Below are positions 27,750-36,179 of a DNA stretch of 64,000 bases, piece after piece (positions within the stretch are counted from its first letter, which is position 1; every line of letters starts with the position of its first letter). The stretch lies in the NCBI GenBank assembly GCA_024698145.1, contig JAILRO010000047.1, positions 27,162 through 91,161 of the forward strand, in the 5' to 3' direction. The translations under genes were made by a program, and so were the position numbers. The notes under the pieces are model-generated. The model made no database searches. It was not told where the DNA came from and saw nothing but the letters and a program-made list of their open reading frames with translations. This stretch comes from Lachnospiraceae bacterium (GTDB lineage Bacteria; Bacillota; Clostridia; Lachnospirales; Lachnospiraceae).

Positions 27750-28673
27750 CTACGCTTCTATAATAGTTTGTACTTTCTTTGTCACTTTTATAAGATTTTT
27801 ATTGAAAAATACTTTTAATCCAATTTTCACTATTGAACCCAAACGTATTTTGCCGTTCCCTTTGAGTATTCCGTCAAAACATTGCTTTTCAAAATCCGGA
27901 TTGATATCAAGAAACTCATCATATAAAGGAAGTAGTAACGAAGCTCCTCCGAGAATCTCTCCGGTAAGTGCCGGATCATCCATTCCAAAATGAATCCTGC
28001 CTTCAAGGTGCTTCGGCTTGATTGCCTTTAACAATTCTTTTACATATCTGATAGTGTCCTTTTTGGCCACCTCAAATCTCTTACTGTTATACACCCTAAG
28101 AAGTTCTTCTCTTTTCTTATTAATCTTAGCAAGCTTTGATTTGATTTCTTTGAGTTTTTCAACAATACCGTCAAACTTTTCTTTTATTTTCTCAAACAAG
28201 CTCTTCTTTTTTTCTGCCTTAACTTGCCCTGCGTCATCAAGCGAGTCGTTTTTGGTGTTTATTTCATCACTCGTATCTTCTGTTTTATCTGTTTGCAAAT
28301 ATGTATCTACACTGTCATCATTATTAACAATCATAGGCAAATCTTCCGAGACACTTTCAGAATAGTTCTCCTCTTCTGAATCATTTGATCCCAACTTTCT
28401 GCCAAGCCATGAAAGCTTTGCACCGGTGTTAGTCATTATAACGCCACCCAAAAGTCTTACCGTGTATTCCAGTTTGTCCTGCCTATATTTAACAAAAACT
28501 TTCAAGGCTACAGGTGCATATCTGACAACCGCTTCCGCATCGGGCTTTTCAAAGTACTCTCCCGAGAACCTATATCTTATGGGAACAAACAGCAGCAACG
28601 ACAATATGAAAATGATAAGCGCAAGGATTACAAGAAGAATAATCCCAATAACCTTTAATACTGTCAGTATCAT
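27750..28673 (-). CDS. DUF2953 membrane protein (YtfI-like)
   Basis: The product has 307 residues. One N-terminal membrane helix (VIGIILLVILALIIFILSLLLF) is followed by FVPIRYRFSGEY and a beta region (LEYTVRLLGGVIM), a charged linker about 110-160 rich in Asp/Ser, a Lys-rich coiled coil (KKSLFEKIKEKFDGI), and the C-terminal GRIHFGMDDPALTGEILGGASLL. This is the DUF2953 layout. The pair with gerW is conserved in spore formers, so a sporulation role is inferred. Its ATG overlaps the preceding stop (ATGA), implying coupled translation. Confidence 0.85.
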   Translation of the reverse strand: MILTVLKVIGIILLVILALIIFILSLLLFVPIRYRFSGEYFEKPDAEAVVRYAPVALKVFVKYRQDKLEYTVRLLGGVIMTNTGAKLSWLGRKLGSNDSEEENYSESVSEDLPMIVNNDDSVDTYLQTDKTEDTSDEINTKNDSLDDAGQVKAEKKKSLFEKIKEKFDGIVEKLKEIKSKLAKINKKREELLRVYNSKRFEVAKKDTIRYVKELLKAIKPKHLEGRIHFGMDDPALTGEILGGASLLLPLYDEFLDINPDFEKQCFDGILKGNGKIRLGSIVKIGLKVFFNKNLIKVTKKVQTIIEA

Positions 28674-28996
28674 ATGCTCTCCTTAAAATAATCCGCAACG
28701 GGAATGTTACCGTTGCTACATCCGACATCTTTGACTATTCGTTCAACAAGGGAATACGCATCCTCACGGCTTTTGGCAATACCAACGACACAAACCTCTT
28801 GTTGTATCTTTCTGTAAACCGGTTGCAGCAATTCAGGATACCAGTATATTTCCAATAGTCCTTCTTCGACAAGCGGTAAAGTTATAAGAAATATTCCCAG
28901 TTTGATTTTGCCCTTTTGTACCTGTTTGCAAATACTTTTTATCTTTCTTTCAGATAAACCGTCCGTATATAAATTGTCATGAAATCTATATGTCAC
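28670..28996 (-). CDS. Unknown 108-residue soluble protein
   Basis: The product is not recognised. It starts at a GTG (28996) five bases after GGGTG. The sequence is alpha/beta and soluble, with RFHDNLYTDGLSERKIKSI at the start, a hydrophobic strand KLGIFLITLP, and an AKSREDAYSLVERIVKDVG end that looks like a helix packing on a sheet. No signal peptide or metal motif is seen. It overlaps the DUF2953 gene by four bases (ATGA) and follows the 466-residue unknown gene by 14 bases. The tight packing suggests a shared function with the gerW-DUF2953 pair. Confidence 0.75.
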   Translation of the reverse strand: MTYRFHDNLYTDGLSERKIKSICKQVQKGKIKLGIFLITLPLVEEGLLEIYWYPELLQPVYRKIQQEVCVVGIAKSREDAYSLVERIVKDVGCSNGNIPVADYFKESI

Positions 28997-29010
28997 GCTT
29001 TCACCCGCTT

Positions 29011-30411
29011 TTATTCTTCTTCCATCATTTCATCAAGAATTTTGGCGCATGCCATAAGCTCGCTATCATTACCGCAAGCTGTTATACTATGCTCGATATA
29101 ATCTTTTGTTTCCTGCATAGAATTAAAGAGCACCGGCATATTTGAGAAAACAGCACCCATCACAGCTCTGTTAACATCCTTTGTGTGCTCTGCAAAAAAT
29201 GCGGTAAACTCATTAACAAGTTCATCTCTCTTTTTGTTAATGTACTCCACATCACTTGCACTCAAATCAAGACTTTCTTTATCAAGATCAATGAATAAAC
29301 TGTTACCCATAAGTTTTGATATCATAGAAAGATTATTGAATATCTTCTCTGCCATCATCCATGATATTTCATCGGTCTTTTCAAGAGCATCCGGAAGAAT
29401 GCTTTCAAATTGTAAAATATCCTCACCTAATATCTCCTGACGACCTTCTATTACATAAAACTCATCATCTACTTCAGAAAGAATATCCGACTCTGATATA
29501 AATGCACCGTGGAGACTTTTTATCATATTTTCACAAGACTTGATACTATCCTGCTCATTGTGCTGGTAACCAATTGAAAGCAATACGCTGTACAACGCAT
29601 TCACAATCTCCATTGCAAGAAGGTGGTTACTTACCAATTCCGTCAAACGGCTTGTAGTCATTCCAAACTGTTCCATCACGGAACCGAATGTATCTGCCTC
29701 CATTTTCTTATAATCAGTTGTCTCTAACAAATTAATCAATTTGTAGATTTCCGGATACAACGTCTCGTACTCCGCCGGCTTCTTGAGAAGTGCAGTCGAG
29801 CGAAGCATGTCCACAAAATCATCAACAGCCTCTACATCCGAACCAATATAAATGTTAAGCGTAGCATTAAGATAATCAAAGAACTTGCTTTTGGTCATTC
29901 GAACCGGAAGCTGCGCCGTAACCATCTGAATCTTGCTGTTAATAACCATTTTATCATTATCGCTGAACAAATACTTAAATACTCGTTCACACAAGTCATT
30001 GGCATCAACCTCATAATTGTCACCGGTAATACCATACTCTATACGATTAAGAATATACTCATATATCTGAAGTGCGTCCGTATATGCGGTAAGCACAAAC
30101 ATTCTGTCTGTAAGCTTCTTTCTGATATCATGAAGTTTGCCAATTGCTTCAGATACATCTTCGCTTTTGTTGATAAGTGTTACAAATATTATAGAATGAA
30201 CATCTTCAAGTAATGAAAGTAATGCCTCATCCTCATGTATCACTCCACCCTCATCCACAACTTCTTTCATTGTGTAATAATTGAGTGTAAGTCTTATCAT
30301 ATTGTATTCATACACAGCATTCATATACGAATTGCCGTATATAGGTAAGTTTGTCTCTATATCCTTATTCTTCGAAATATTCTTAATTGCGCTTCTTTCT
30401 TCTGATTTCAT
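29011..30411 (-). CDS. Unknown 466-residue all-helical protein
   Basis: The product is not recognised. It is acidic and predicted to be helical throughout, with regular Leu/Ile spacing and no membrane segment, signal peptide or Cys cluster. It starts MKSEERSAIKNISKNKDIET and ends in EIMACAKILDEMMEEE-like acidic helix (ELMACAKILDEMMEEE). Repeating ..LLxLLE.. and DALQIYEYILNRIEYG helices suggest a helical-repeat scaffold. It is placed between the rhomboid-like gene (17 bp upstream) and the 108-residue gene, so it belongs to the same run as the sporulation-type genes. Start ATG after GAGAG, a weak site. Confidence 0.75.
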   Translation of the reverse strand: MKSEERSAIKNISKNKDIETNLPIYGNSYMNAVYEYNMIRLTLNYYTMKEVVDEGGVIHEDEALLSLLEDVHSIIFVTLINKSEDVSEAIGKLHDIRKKLTDRMFVLTAYTDALQIYEYILNRIEYGITGDNYEVDANDLCERVFKYLFSDNDKMVINSKIQMVTAQLPVRMTKSKFFDYLNATLNIYIGSDVEAVDDFVDMLRSTALLKKPAEYETLYPEIYKLINLLETTDYKKMEADTFGSVMEQFGMTTSRLTELVSNHLLAMEIVNALYSVLLSIGYQHNEQDSIKSCENMIKSLHGAFISESDILSEVDDEFYVIEGRQEILGEDILQFESILPDALEKTDEISWMMAEKIFNNLSMISKLMGNSLFIDLDKESLDLSASDVEYINKKRDELVNEFTAFFAEHTKDVNRAVMGAVFSNMPVLFNSMQETKDYIEHSITACGNDSELMACAKILDEMMEEE

Positions 30412-30427
30412 TGTTAACTCTCATTTC

Positions 30428-31288
30428 TTATTTTTTGTGTTCATGTGTAAATAAATGATTCTGGCAATACTCATAGTTGCCCTTACATCTTGAACAGTAA
30501 CGGAACTCAAGCGTCGGATCGTCCTCCTCTGTTTGTCCGCATATTGCACATTTATGTCTTGTAAGCAGCTGTGTCTGCCTTACCTCCTGCTTATAACGTC
30601 TCTTTCTTTTCTTATGTGCCGGCGTCACACGACCTTTACCCTTAAGCATCGCATAGAAAATAATGAAATTAAGCACAGACATAATAACCGTGACCATTCC
30701 GGTATAATATCGCATCAGGCCAAACCTTATTATCTCCACCAATAAATATGCTATATCAAGATAGCCGAGCCATTTTACCTTAATCGGAATTATAAAGTAC
30801 AAAAGCACCTGCATATTCGGAAAAAGAAATGCATATGCCAAAAACATACTCATGCAAAGATAATATGTCGATGCACCATACAAACCATATTCAATATACA
30901 AACCGGCAAGTTCAGACTGACCTGTCAAAACCATAAACGCATATGTGAGCATTATACCGATATCCGTGAAAATGATTCCGGAAAGAATATACACTGTATA
31001 TCTGAAATCTCCCATTACATTTTCAAGAGTTCGTCCCACATAAAAATAAAACATCAATGTAATTATTACAAAAATACTTACCGAAGACGGTGGGATAACC
31101 ACCCATGTTATAAGACGATATACCTGTCCATGCATTACCTTTGAAGGATCTAACGATATAAGCATCAATGAATCAGGTGCAAATATCTCGAGCAGATATC
31201 CTATCGCAAAACATGTCACAAGTATTAACGTAAGATTCGGAATAGAAAACTTTCCAAACTTTCTTTCTAATTTCGTCATAAAATCCAT
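30428..31288 (-). CDS. Rhomboid-like membrane protein with C-terminal zinc-binding tail
   Basis: The product has 286 residues. Six membrane segments lie between about 18 and 215. Rhomboid features are GQVYRLITWVVIPPSS (loop 1), an YVGRTLENVMGDFRY segment and GLYGASTYYL, where Ser140 could be the nucleophile although the GxSG glycine is Thr141. The second catalytic residue, a His in the sixth helix, is not visible; that part reads KWLGYLDIAYLLVEIIRFG. The tail has Cys247, Cys250, Cys265, Cys268 and Cys275 plus His278, His282 and His284, probably binding one or two zinc ions. It may be a non-proteolytic rhomboid. ATG after GGAATG. Confidence 0.75.
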   Translation of the reverse strand: MDFMTKLERKFGKFSIPNLTLILVTCFAIGYLLEIFAPDSLMLISLDPSKVMHGQVYRLITWVVIPPSSVSIFVIITLMFYFYVGRTLENVMGDFRYTVYILSGIIFTDIGIMLTYAFMVLTGQSELAGLYIEYGLYGASTYYLCMSMFLAYAFLFPNMQVLLYFIIPIKVKWLGYLDIAYLLVEIIRFGLMRYYTGMVTVIMSVLNFIIFYAMLKGKGRVTPAHKKRKRRYKQEVRQTQLLTRHKCAICGQTEEDDPTLEFRYCSRCKGNYEYCQNHLFTHEHKK

Positions 31289-31309
31289 TGCAAAATCATT
31301 CCTTTATAA

Positions 31310-32032
31310 TTATTCTTCAATAATGCCCGTATCATCAAGAGCTTCCTGCGTATCTTCAGTGTTCTCATCAGAAGCTTCACCTGCTTCTTCTGTCGCGGTC
31401 TCTTCCGTAGGCGTTTCCGCATCCTGCGAACTTGCCTCCGTGCTTTCCGTTGTAACCTGTGGTTCGAGTACTTCCGGAACGATTCTTATTTCGTAAGAAT
31501 CTCCTTCAAACTTATCTTCATAGTATTCCTTATAGCACAATATATACTCCGCTCTGTCGGGAACTGTGAAAAGAATGGATTTCTTAATAGTTTCACCCTG
31601 CTTCAAGGTAAACACATTATCCATAAAATCATTCGAGCCAAGCTCGCTGTTTCCGTAACCGGTTACAATAGTCTTGTCCTCTTTTTCGCTGTAATCAAGA
31701 GTAAAATCCGTAATACTCATAGGAAGATCTTTATCGTAAGTATTGGTAATCTCAAGAGTTACAACAAGATATGTCTTGCCATCTCCCGCCATATAAAGAC
31801 CGTCCTGAAACTGGTAGGTTCCGCATTTTTGGGATTGGGTAACCGTACAATCAAAGAATACGGTGCTTACCTTGTCTCCAGCCTGCGCCTCAACAAGCCC
31901 ACCGTAGCTTCTACCATCCTCAGCCTTCTGGGAACCGTTTTTGTCTACGCGATTCCCACATCCTGTCATCGTTACACACACTAGAATTGCAACAATCAAG
32001 CATGCGCATGTCTTTTTTATTATTGTATTCAT
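31310..32032 (-). CDS. DUF4352-like lipoprotein
   Basis: The product has 240 residues. A lipoprotein signal (lipobox MTGC, Cys25) is followed by a short linker and an immunoglobulin-like beta domain with GKTYLVVTLEITNTYDKDL and LKQGETIKKSILFTVPD, as in the DUF4352 family. It ends in a long Thr/Glu/Ala-rich acidic tail. It should be anchored on the outer face of the membrane; ligand unknown. It overlaps the acetyltransferase gene by four bases (ATGA). A second lipoprotein with the same plan is at 37125-37934. Confidence 0.8.
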   Translation of the reverse strand: MNTIIKKTCACLIVAILVCVTMTGCGNRVDKNGSQKAEDGRSYGGLVEAQAGDKVSTVFFDCTVTQSQKCGTYQFQDGLYMAGDGKTYLVVTLEITNTYDKDLPMSITDFTLDYSEKEDKTIVTGYGNSELGSNDFMDNVFTLKQGETIKKSILFTVPDRAEYILCYKEYYEDKFEGDSYEIRIVPEVLEPQVTTESTEASSQDAETPTEETATEEAGEASDENTEDTQEALDDTGIIEE

Positions 32033-32460
32033 GAATTAACAACTCCATTCAAATATTGAATCATTCCGGGACCTAATGCACTTGTCGGCCTTGCAATAAA
32101 TCCATGTTTTTCATAGAATTGCTCTCTGCCTTTGGCACACATGAGTCCAAACATCATTTCCGTGCCTGGTTCAGTTATGCTTTTCACATATTCCGTAAGA
32201 GCTTTTAATACCATTGAACCTACACCGCGTCCCTGATAATCAGGTAAAACAATCAAATCCTGAACATAGCATATAACCGCACCATCACCTACGACTCTAC
32301 CCATGCCGATTAATCTGCCATCTTCATATGCACCCATTAGGTAAAGGCTGTTTTTAAGTGCCGCTGATGCCTGCGTCTTTGATAATTGTTTCCAATTCAC
32401 AGCACTTCTTATAGAAAGATACTCATCAAGAGTAATCTTATTAGCAATATATTCTATCAT
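32029..32460 (-). CDS. GNAT family N-acetyltransferase
   Basis: The product has 143 residues. The acetyl-CoA loop is LPDYQGRGVGSMVLKAL (QxxGxG/A), preceded by the strand VICYVQDLIVLP and followed by GLMCAKGREQFYEKHGF. The substrate cannot be told. It begins two bases after the hisF stop codon and overlaps the lipoprotein gene downstream, so it is translated as part of the operon. Confidence 0.92.
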   Translation of the reverse strand: MIEYIANKITLDEYLSIRSAVNWKQLSKTQASAALKNSLYLMGAYEDGRLIGMGRVVGDGAVICYVQDLIVLPDYQGRGVGSMVLKALTEYVKSITEPGTEMMFGLMCAKGREQFYEKHGFIARPTSALGPGMIQYLNGVVNS

Positions 32461-32462
32461 CG

Positions 32463-33224
32463 TTACAATCTGACCGAAACATCCTTGCTGCTTAAGTAGT
32501 TCTTCAACTCGTTTATCTCGAGTTCCTTGTAATGAAACAGGGAAGCTGCAAGGGCTGCATCTGCTTTTCCTTTCGTAAGGGCTTCATAAAAATGTTCCAT
32601 GGTTCCGGCTCCGCCTGACGCGATAACCGGTATTGAAACTGCTTCACTTACTTGTCTCGTAAGTTCAACATCATAACCCGCCTTCGTGCCATCGCAATCC
32701 ATACTCGTAAGTAATATCTCTCCTGCTCCAAGTTTTTCCGCCTCAATCGCCCATGAAACTGCATCTAACCCCACATCAATTCGTCCGCCATGCTTGTACA
32801 CATTCCAGCCCGAACCATCATTTCTTCTCTTTGCATCTATTGCTACAACCACACACTGACTTCCAAACTTGTCAGCCGCATCGCTTATCAACTGTGGATT
32901 ATCAATAGCTGCTGAATTAACAGATATCTTATCTGCCCCTTCTCTAAGTATCGCTTTAAAATCTTCAACGGTTCTGATTCCACCGCCAACAGTAAAAGGA
33001 ATAAAAACCGTTTCTGCAACTCGTCTTACCATATCAATAACAATATTTCTGGCATCAGAAGAAGCAGTTATATCAAGAAATACAAGTTCGTCCGCGCCTG
33101 CTTTGTCATACGCCTTCGCAACCTCTACCGGATCACCGGCATCTCTTAAATTAACAAAATTAACTCCTTTGACAACCCTGCCGCCGGTTACATCAAGACA
33201 AGGTATGATTCTTTTTGTATGCAT
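32463..33224 (-). CDS. hisF: Imidazole glycerol phosphate synthase, cyclase subunit HisF
   Basis: The product has 253 residues with the TIM-barrel of HisF. It makes imidazole glycerol phosphate and AICAR in histidine synthesis, using ammonia from HisH. Catalytic Asp11 is in PCLDV; the second Asp lies in [12 protein letters not shown]. The phosphate-binding [10 protein letters not shown] and [10 protein letters not shown] loops are intact. The frame begins at a TTG at 33239, but the ATG at 33224, eight bases after GGAGG, gives the family start [12 protein letters not shown]. It is 41 bp downstream of hisH; no other his gene is here. Confidence 0.97.
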   Translation of the reverse strand: MHTKRIIPCLDVTGGRVVKGVNFVNLRDAGDPVEVAKAYDKAGADELVFLDITASSDARNIVIDMVRRVAETVFIPFTVGGGIRTVEDFKAILREGADKISVNSAAIDNPQLISDAADKFGSQCVVVAIDAKRRNDGSGWNVYKHGGRIDVGLDAVSWAIEAEKLGAGEILLTSMDCDGTKAGYDVELTRQVSEAVSIPVIASGGAGTMEHFYEALTKGKADAALAASLFHYKELEINELKNYLSSKDVSVRL

Positions 33225-33265
33225 TATTCTATCCTCCAAAAATCAAGGCTTTGTAGTCAAGCTTA

Positions 33266-33871
33266 TTATAAGTCAATAAAGTTCTTAAGTATTGCAAGTC
33301 CAACCTCGCCACTTTTTTCCGGATGAAACTGACAAGCGAACACATTGTCTTTCTCAACACTGGCATGAATGTGTGTTGAATACTCGGTAGTCGCAGCCAC
33401 CTCGTTCTCATTATCAGCCTTCAAATAATAGGAATGAACAAAATATACATAAGAGTTCTGAGGTATACCTTTAAATAACTTTGCTCCCTCACTTATATTT
33501 AAAGAATTCCAACCCATGTGCGGTATCTTAAGTTCCGGTGCATCCGGAATCCTCAAAATCTTACCTTTTAAAACTCCAAGGCCTTCAACACCCGGTGCTT
33601 CGTCACTACTTTCATAAAGCAGTTGCAATCCAAGACATATTCCAAGAAATGGTATCTTTTTATCAACAATTTCATATATCACTTCATCAAGCTTATAATC
33701 CTTAAGTTTACCCATAGCATCTCCAAAACTTCCAACACCCGGAAGAATTACCTTATTGCTATGTAATATTGTTTCTCTGTCTCTTGTTATAACTGCTTCC
33801 TGTCCAAGATACTGCAATGCCTTTTCAACACTTTTGATGTTGCCTGCATCATAATCTAAAATTGAAATCAT
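33266..33871 (-). CDS. hisH: Imidazole glycerol phosphate synthase, glutaminase subunit HisH
   Basis: The product has 201 residues of the class I glutamine amidotransferase fold. The nucleophile is Cys79 in FLGICLGLQLLYESS, with His183 and Glu185 in FHPEKSGEVG; the PGVGSFGDAM oxyanion loop and MGWNSL are also present. It supplies ammonia to HisF, whose gene follows. ATG after AAGGTG. The gene upstream, 11 bp away, codes for an unrelated acidic membrane protein, so the pair is split from any main his operon. Confidence 0.97.
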   Translation of the reverse strand: MISILDYDAGNIKSVEKALQYLGQEAVITRDRETILHSNKVILPGVGSFGDAMGKLKDYKLDEVIYEIVDKKIPFLGICLGLQLLYESSDEAPGVEGLGVLKGKILRIPDAPELKIPHMGWNSLNISEGAKLFKGIPQNSYVYFVHSYYLKADNENEVAATTEYSTHIHASVEKDNVFACQFHPEKSGEVGLAILKNFIDL

Positions 33872-33882
33872 ATTGTGTCACC

Positions 33883-35754
33883 TTACTCTTCCGAAAATCC
33901 TTCTGTATAACTGTCTATCGTCTTCATGTATTCGTAATCGTCGAGTTCATTAATCGCAATGGCCTGTTCCAAAGTAATTCCATATTGATTCTGTAGCGCA
34001 GTCTGTATCTGCGCAAATGAATAATCCAAATCACTTACAATATCCAACTCCTGCGCTTCATCATAATTGTCATAATACTTTTGAACACCGCGAAGAAGTG
34101 AATCAAGAGCCTTCCTTTGTCTTCCAAGAGAAATATTATTCTCATATGATTCATACAAACGTTCAACATACATTACTGTGTAAATACGTTCCTTGAGCTC
34201 TTTATCCTTCTCTTTGACCTCTACACCTTTGATCTCGTCATAAGCCTTATGATACTTCTGCTTTGCAAAGTAATTAGCAGCATGCTGTATTGCAAGCTTA
34301 TAATTAAAATCTACAGATGATAGATATACAAATGCCGCGCCACCCAAGAACAACGAAAAAACAAATATAACCATAGGCTTATTAAGTTTCTTCTCCGGTT
34401 CAGCATTGGCAGCCTCAGCTTCAAGCGCCGCCTTCTTCTTTGCCTTCTTCTCAGCTTTTATACGCTTTTTATCTGCATCCGCTCTTTTCTTATCAGCATC
34501 TTTTTTGCTCTTGGCTTCTTTATTCTTTTCTGCCTTAGCAGCTTTTTTCTCTTTTGCCGCTTCTTTCGCAGCAGCTTTTGCAGCTTTTTTGGCTTCCTTT
34601 GCTTTGATTTCTTCTTCTGTCGGGAAATCATCTTCATCAGGCTCACCAAAAAGAATCTCCATAAAACTTCTCTTTTTCTTTTTTGGCTTACCGTCTTCCG
34701 GAAGTTCTGTAATGTCGTCCATTCCATCTACTAGCGATGTATCGACGCCATCTGTCGAAGATGCAACACTTGGCTGTTCATCTAATTCAAGCAGTGAGAG
34801 CAAATCATCATCAAGTGGCTCCAAATCCTCACCACCGGAAGTTGCATCGCTGTTGGAATCACTACCCTCTGTATCAGGTTCTTCCGCCAAAAGATCATCA
34901 AGAGAGAACTCCTCAAGCGGATCAAGTTCTTCTGTTGCACTGCTTTCTTCCGCAGTATCTTCCTGATTCTCACCAGACTCTTCTAATGCTGCCTCTAACA
35001 TATCCTCCAGAGATGCTTCCTGTTCCTCTTCAGGAGCAGCATCACTTTCTTCCGTTTTGTTCTCTTCATCTTTGTTCTCATCGGAGCCGTCCTTGTCAAC
35101 AGGAATAGAATCCTCTTCCAAAAGACTATCCAAAAATGAATCAGCATCAAAACTGTCTTCATTCAAATCAGCATTATCTCTCAATTCTTCCTGTATCTCG
35201 CTGCTTGATTCCTCACTGGCGTTATCGCCGGCATCACTCTCATCAGCCGAACCAATAATCGCTTCCAAATCCTCAAGATCCTGCTCTGTAGAATCTCCTG
35301 AACTTTCTGATGAATCTTCGCCGTCATCACTTTCTTTCTTTGATGATCCTTCCGACATGAAATCGGGAATTGACAAATCCCCCTCAAAATCTTTGAGAAG
35401 TTCGTCTATATCCTCATCAGAAACATCACCGCTCAACTTGGTAACATCAAGATCATCGAAATCAATATCCGAGAAATCCATATCACCGATATCCAAATCA
35501 GCCAGATTGTCTAACTTATCAAGTTCGTCAATCTGATCCTCAGAAAATGTTAAATCTATATCCGGCATTCCACCGAGAGCATCATTCTCAAGATCAAGAT
35601 CAAATGCCTCATCACGAGACATAGCTTGCCCGTCTTGAAACTTCTTCTTCTCGTTGGTTATCTGTTCGTCCAATTCGTTTTCTATGTTGTAATCGATATC
35701 ATTATCCAGAGAAAATTCATTCAATAGATTGTCAAGATAATTCTCGTCCATCAT
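33883..35754 (-). CDS. Large acidic single-pass membrane protein, unknown function
   Basis: The product has 623 residues. Residues 1-350 are very acidic and Ser-rich with repeated short D/E blocks (DDLDVTKLSGDVSDEDIDE, DLEDLEAIIGSADESDAG). Residues about 380-450 are Lys/Ala-rich, strongly predicted to be one long helix (EAKKAAKAAAKEAAKEKKA). A single membrane helix follows (MVIFVFSLFLGGAAFVYL, about 455-473). The last 150 residues form a helical external domain that looks TPR-like (YFAKQKYHKAYDEIKGVEV). No named family is recognised. Two adjacent ATGs exist (35754, 35751); the second has better spacing. It is the first gene of the ten-gene run, just after a good promoter. Confidence 0.85.
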   Translation of the reverse strand: MMDENYLDNLLNEFSLDNDIDYNIENELDEQITNEKKKFQDGQAMSRDEAFDLDLENDALGGMPDIDLTFSEDQIDELDKLDNLADLDIGDMDFSDIDFDDLDVTKLSGDVSDEDIDELLKDFEGDLSIPDFMSEGSSKKESDDGEDSSESSGDSTEQDLEDLEAIIGSADESDAGDNASEESSSEIQEELRDNADLNEDSFDADSFLDSLLEEDSIPVDKDGSDENKDEENKTEESDAAPEEEQEASLEDMLEAALEESGENQEDTAEESSATEELDPLEEFSLDDLLAEEPDTEGSDSNSDATSGGEDLEPLDDDLLSLLELDEQPSVASSTDGVDTSLVDGMDDITELPEDGKPKKKKRSFMEILFGEPDEDDFPTEEEIKAKEAKKAAKAAAKEAAKEKKAAKAEKNKEAKSKKDADKKRADADKKRIKAEKKAKKKAALEAEAANAEPEKKLNKPMVIFVFSLFLGGAAFVYLSSVDFNYKLAIQHAANYFAKQKYHKAYDEIKGVEVKEKDKELKERIYTVMYVERLYESYENNISLGRQRKALDSLLRGVQKYYDNYDEAQELDIVSDLDYSFAQIQTALQNQYGITLEQAIAINELDDYEYMKTIDSYTEGFSEE

Positions 35755-35791
35755 TACACCTCATTTATCAACTTAATACACAAACAAAGTT

Positions 35792-35820
35792 ATTCTACCA
35801 TATCTTTCGGATTTTAACAA
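35792..35820 (-). promoter_or_regulatory. Sigma-A type promoter of the ten-gene run starting at 35754
   Basis: On the minus strand TTGTTA (35815-35820), a 17-base spacer and TAGAAT (35792-35797) lie 38 bases before the first gene. Confidence 0.7.
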
Positions 35821-35854
35821 GGAACTTCCATTATTAAAGAAAGATTTTGGGGAA

Positions 35855-35883
35855 TTGATTTTTTTACGAAAATTTATTATAAT
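35855..35883 (+). promoter_or_regulatory. Sigma-A type promoter of the DUF6465 gene
   Basis: TTGATT (35855-35860), a 17-base spacer and a perfect TATAAT (35878-35883) lie 30 bases before the ATG. Confidence 0.75.
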
Positions 35884-35913
35884 AAGAGCATCATCTAGGA
35901 GGAGGATATATAT

Positions 35914-36114
35914 ATGAAATCAACATTATATGTTGAATATCAGGAGAAACAGTTATCTGAAAAGGATTTGATCGCAAACGCAAAGAAACTCTGGACTTCA
36001 GAAGGAAAGAAGGCTTCTGAGCTTTCTTCATTAGATCTTTACGTAAAGCCTGAAGAAAGTACTGTTTACTGTGTATTCAACGAAGACATCACAAGCTCTT
36101 ATAGCTTAGATTAA
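35914..36114 (+). CDS. DUF6465-like small protein
   Basis: The product has 66 residues with no membrane segment. It reads TLYVEYQEKQLSEKDLIANAKKLW, then LSSLDLYVKPEESTVYCVFN, a strand-helix-strand pattern typical of the short DUF6465 proteins of Clostridia (..QYxGKE.. and YVKPEE.. YYV.N). Function unknown. It has a very strong ribosome site (AGGAGGAGG) and its own promoter and terminator, which predicts high expression. Confidence 0.7.
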   Translation: MKSTLYVEYQEKQLSEKDLIANAKKLWTSEGKKASELSSLDLYVKPEESTVYCVFNEDITSSYSLD

Positions 36115-36136
36115 TCAGTATTGGTATAACAACCAC

Positions 36137-36163
36137 AAAAGGACTGCCCAAGGCAGTCCTTTT
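36137..36163. terminator. Bidirectional terminator between the DUF6465 gene and cheV
   Basis: AAAAGGACTGCC and GGCAGTCCTTTT pair around CAA. The T run on each strand lets it serve both convergent genes. Confidence 0.88.
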
Positions 36164-36179
36164 CGTGTATAATCAATTA

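Noticed and set aside
34406-34966. Plus-strand open frame of 186 codons
   Set aside because: It is the antisense of the acidic/Lys-rich gene and consists almost only of Ser, Ala, Phe and Leu, typical of a mirror frame.
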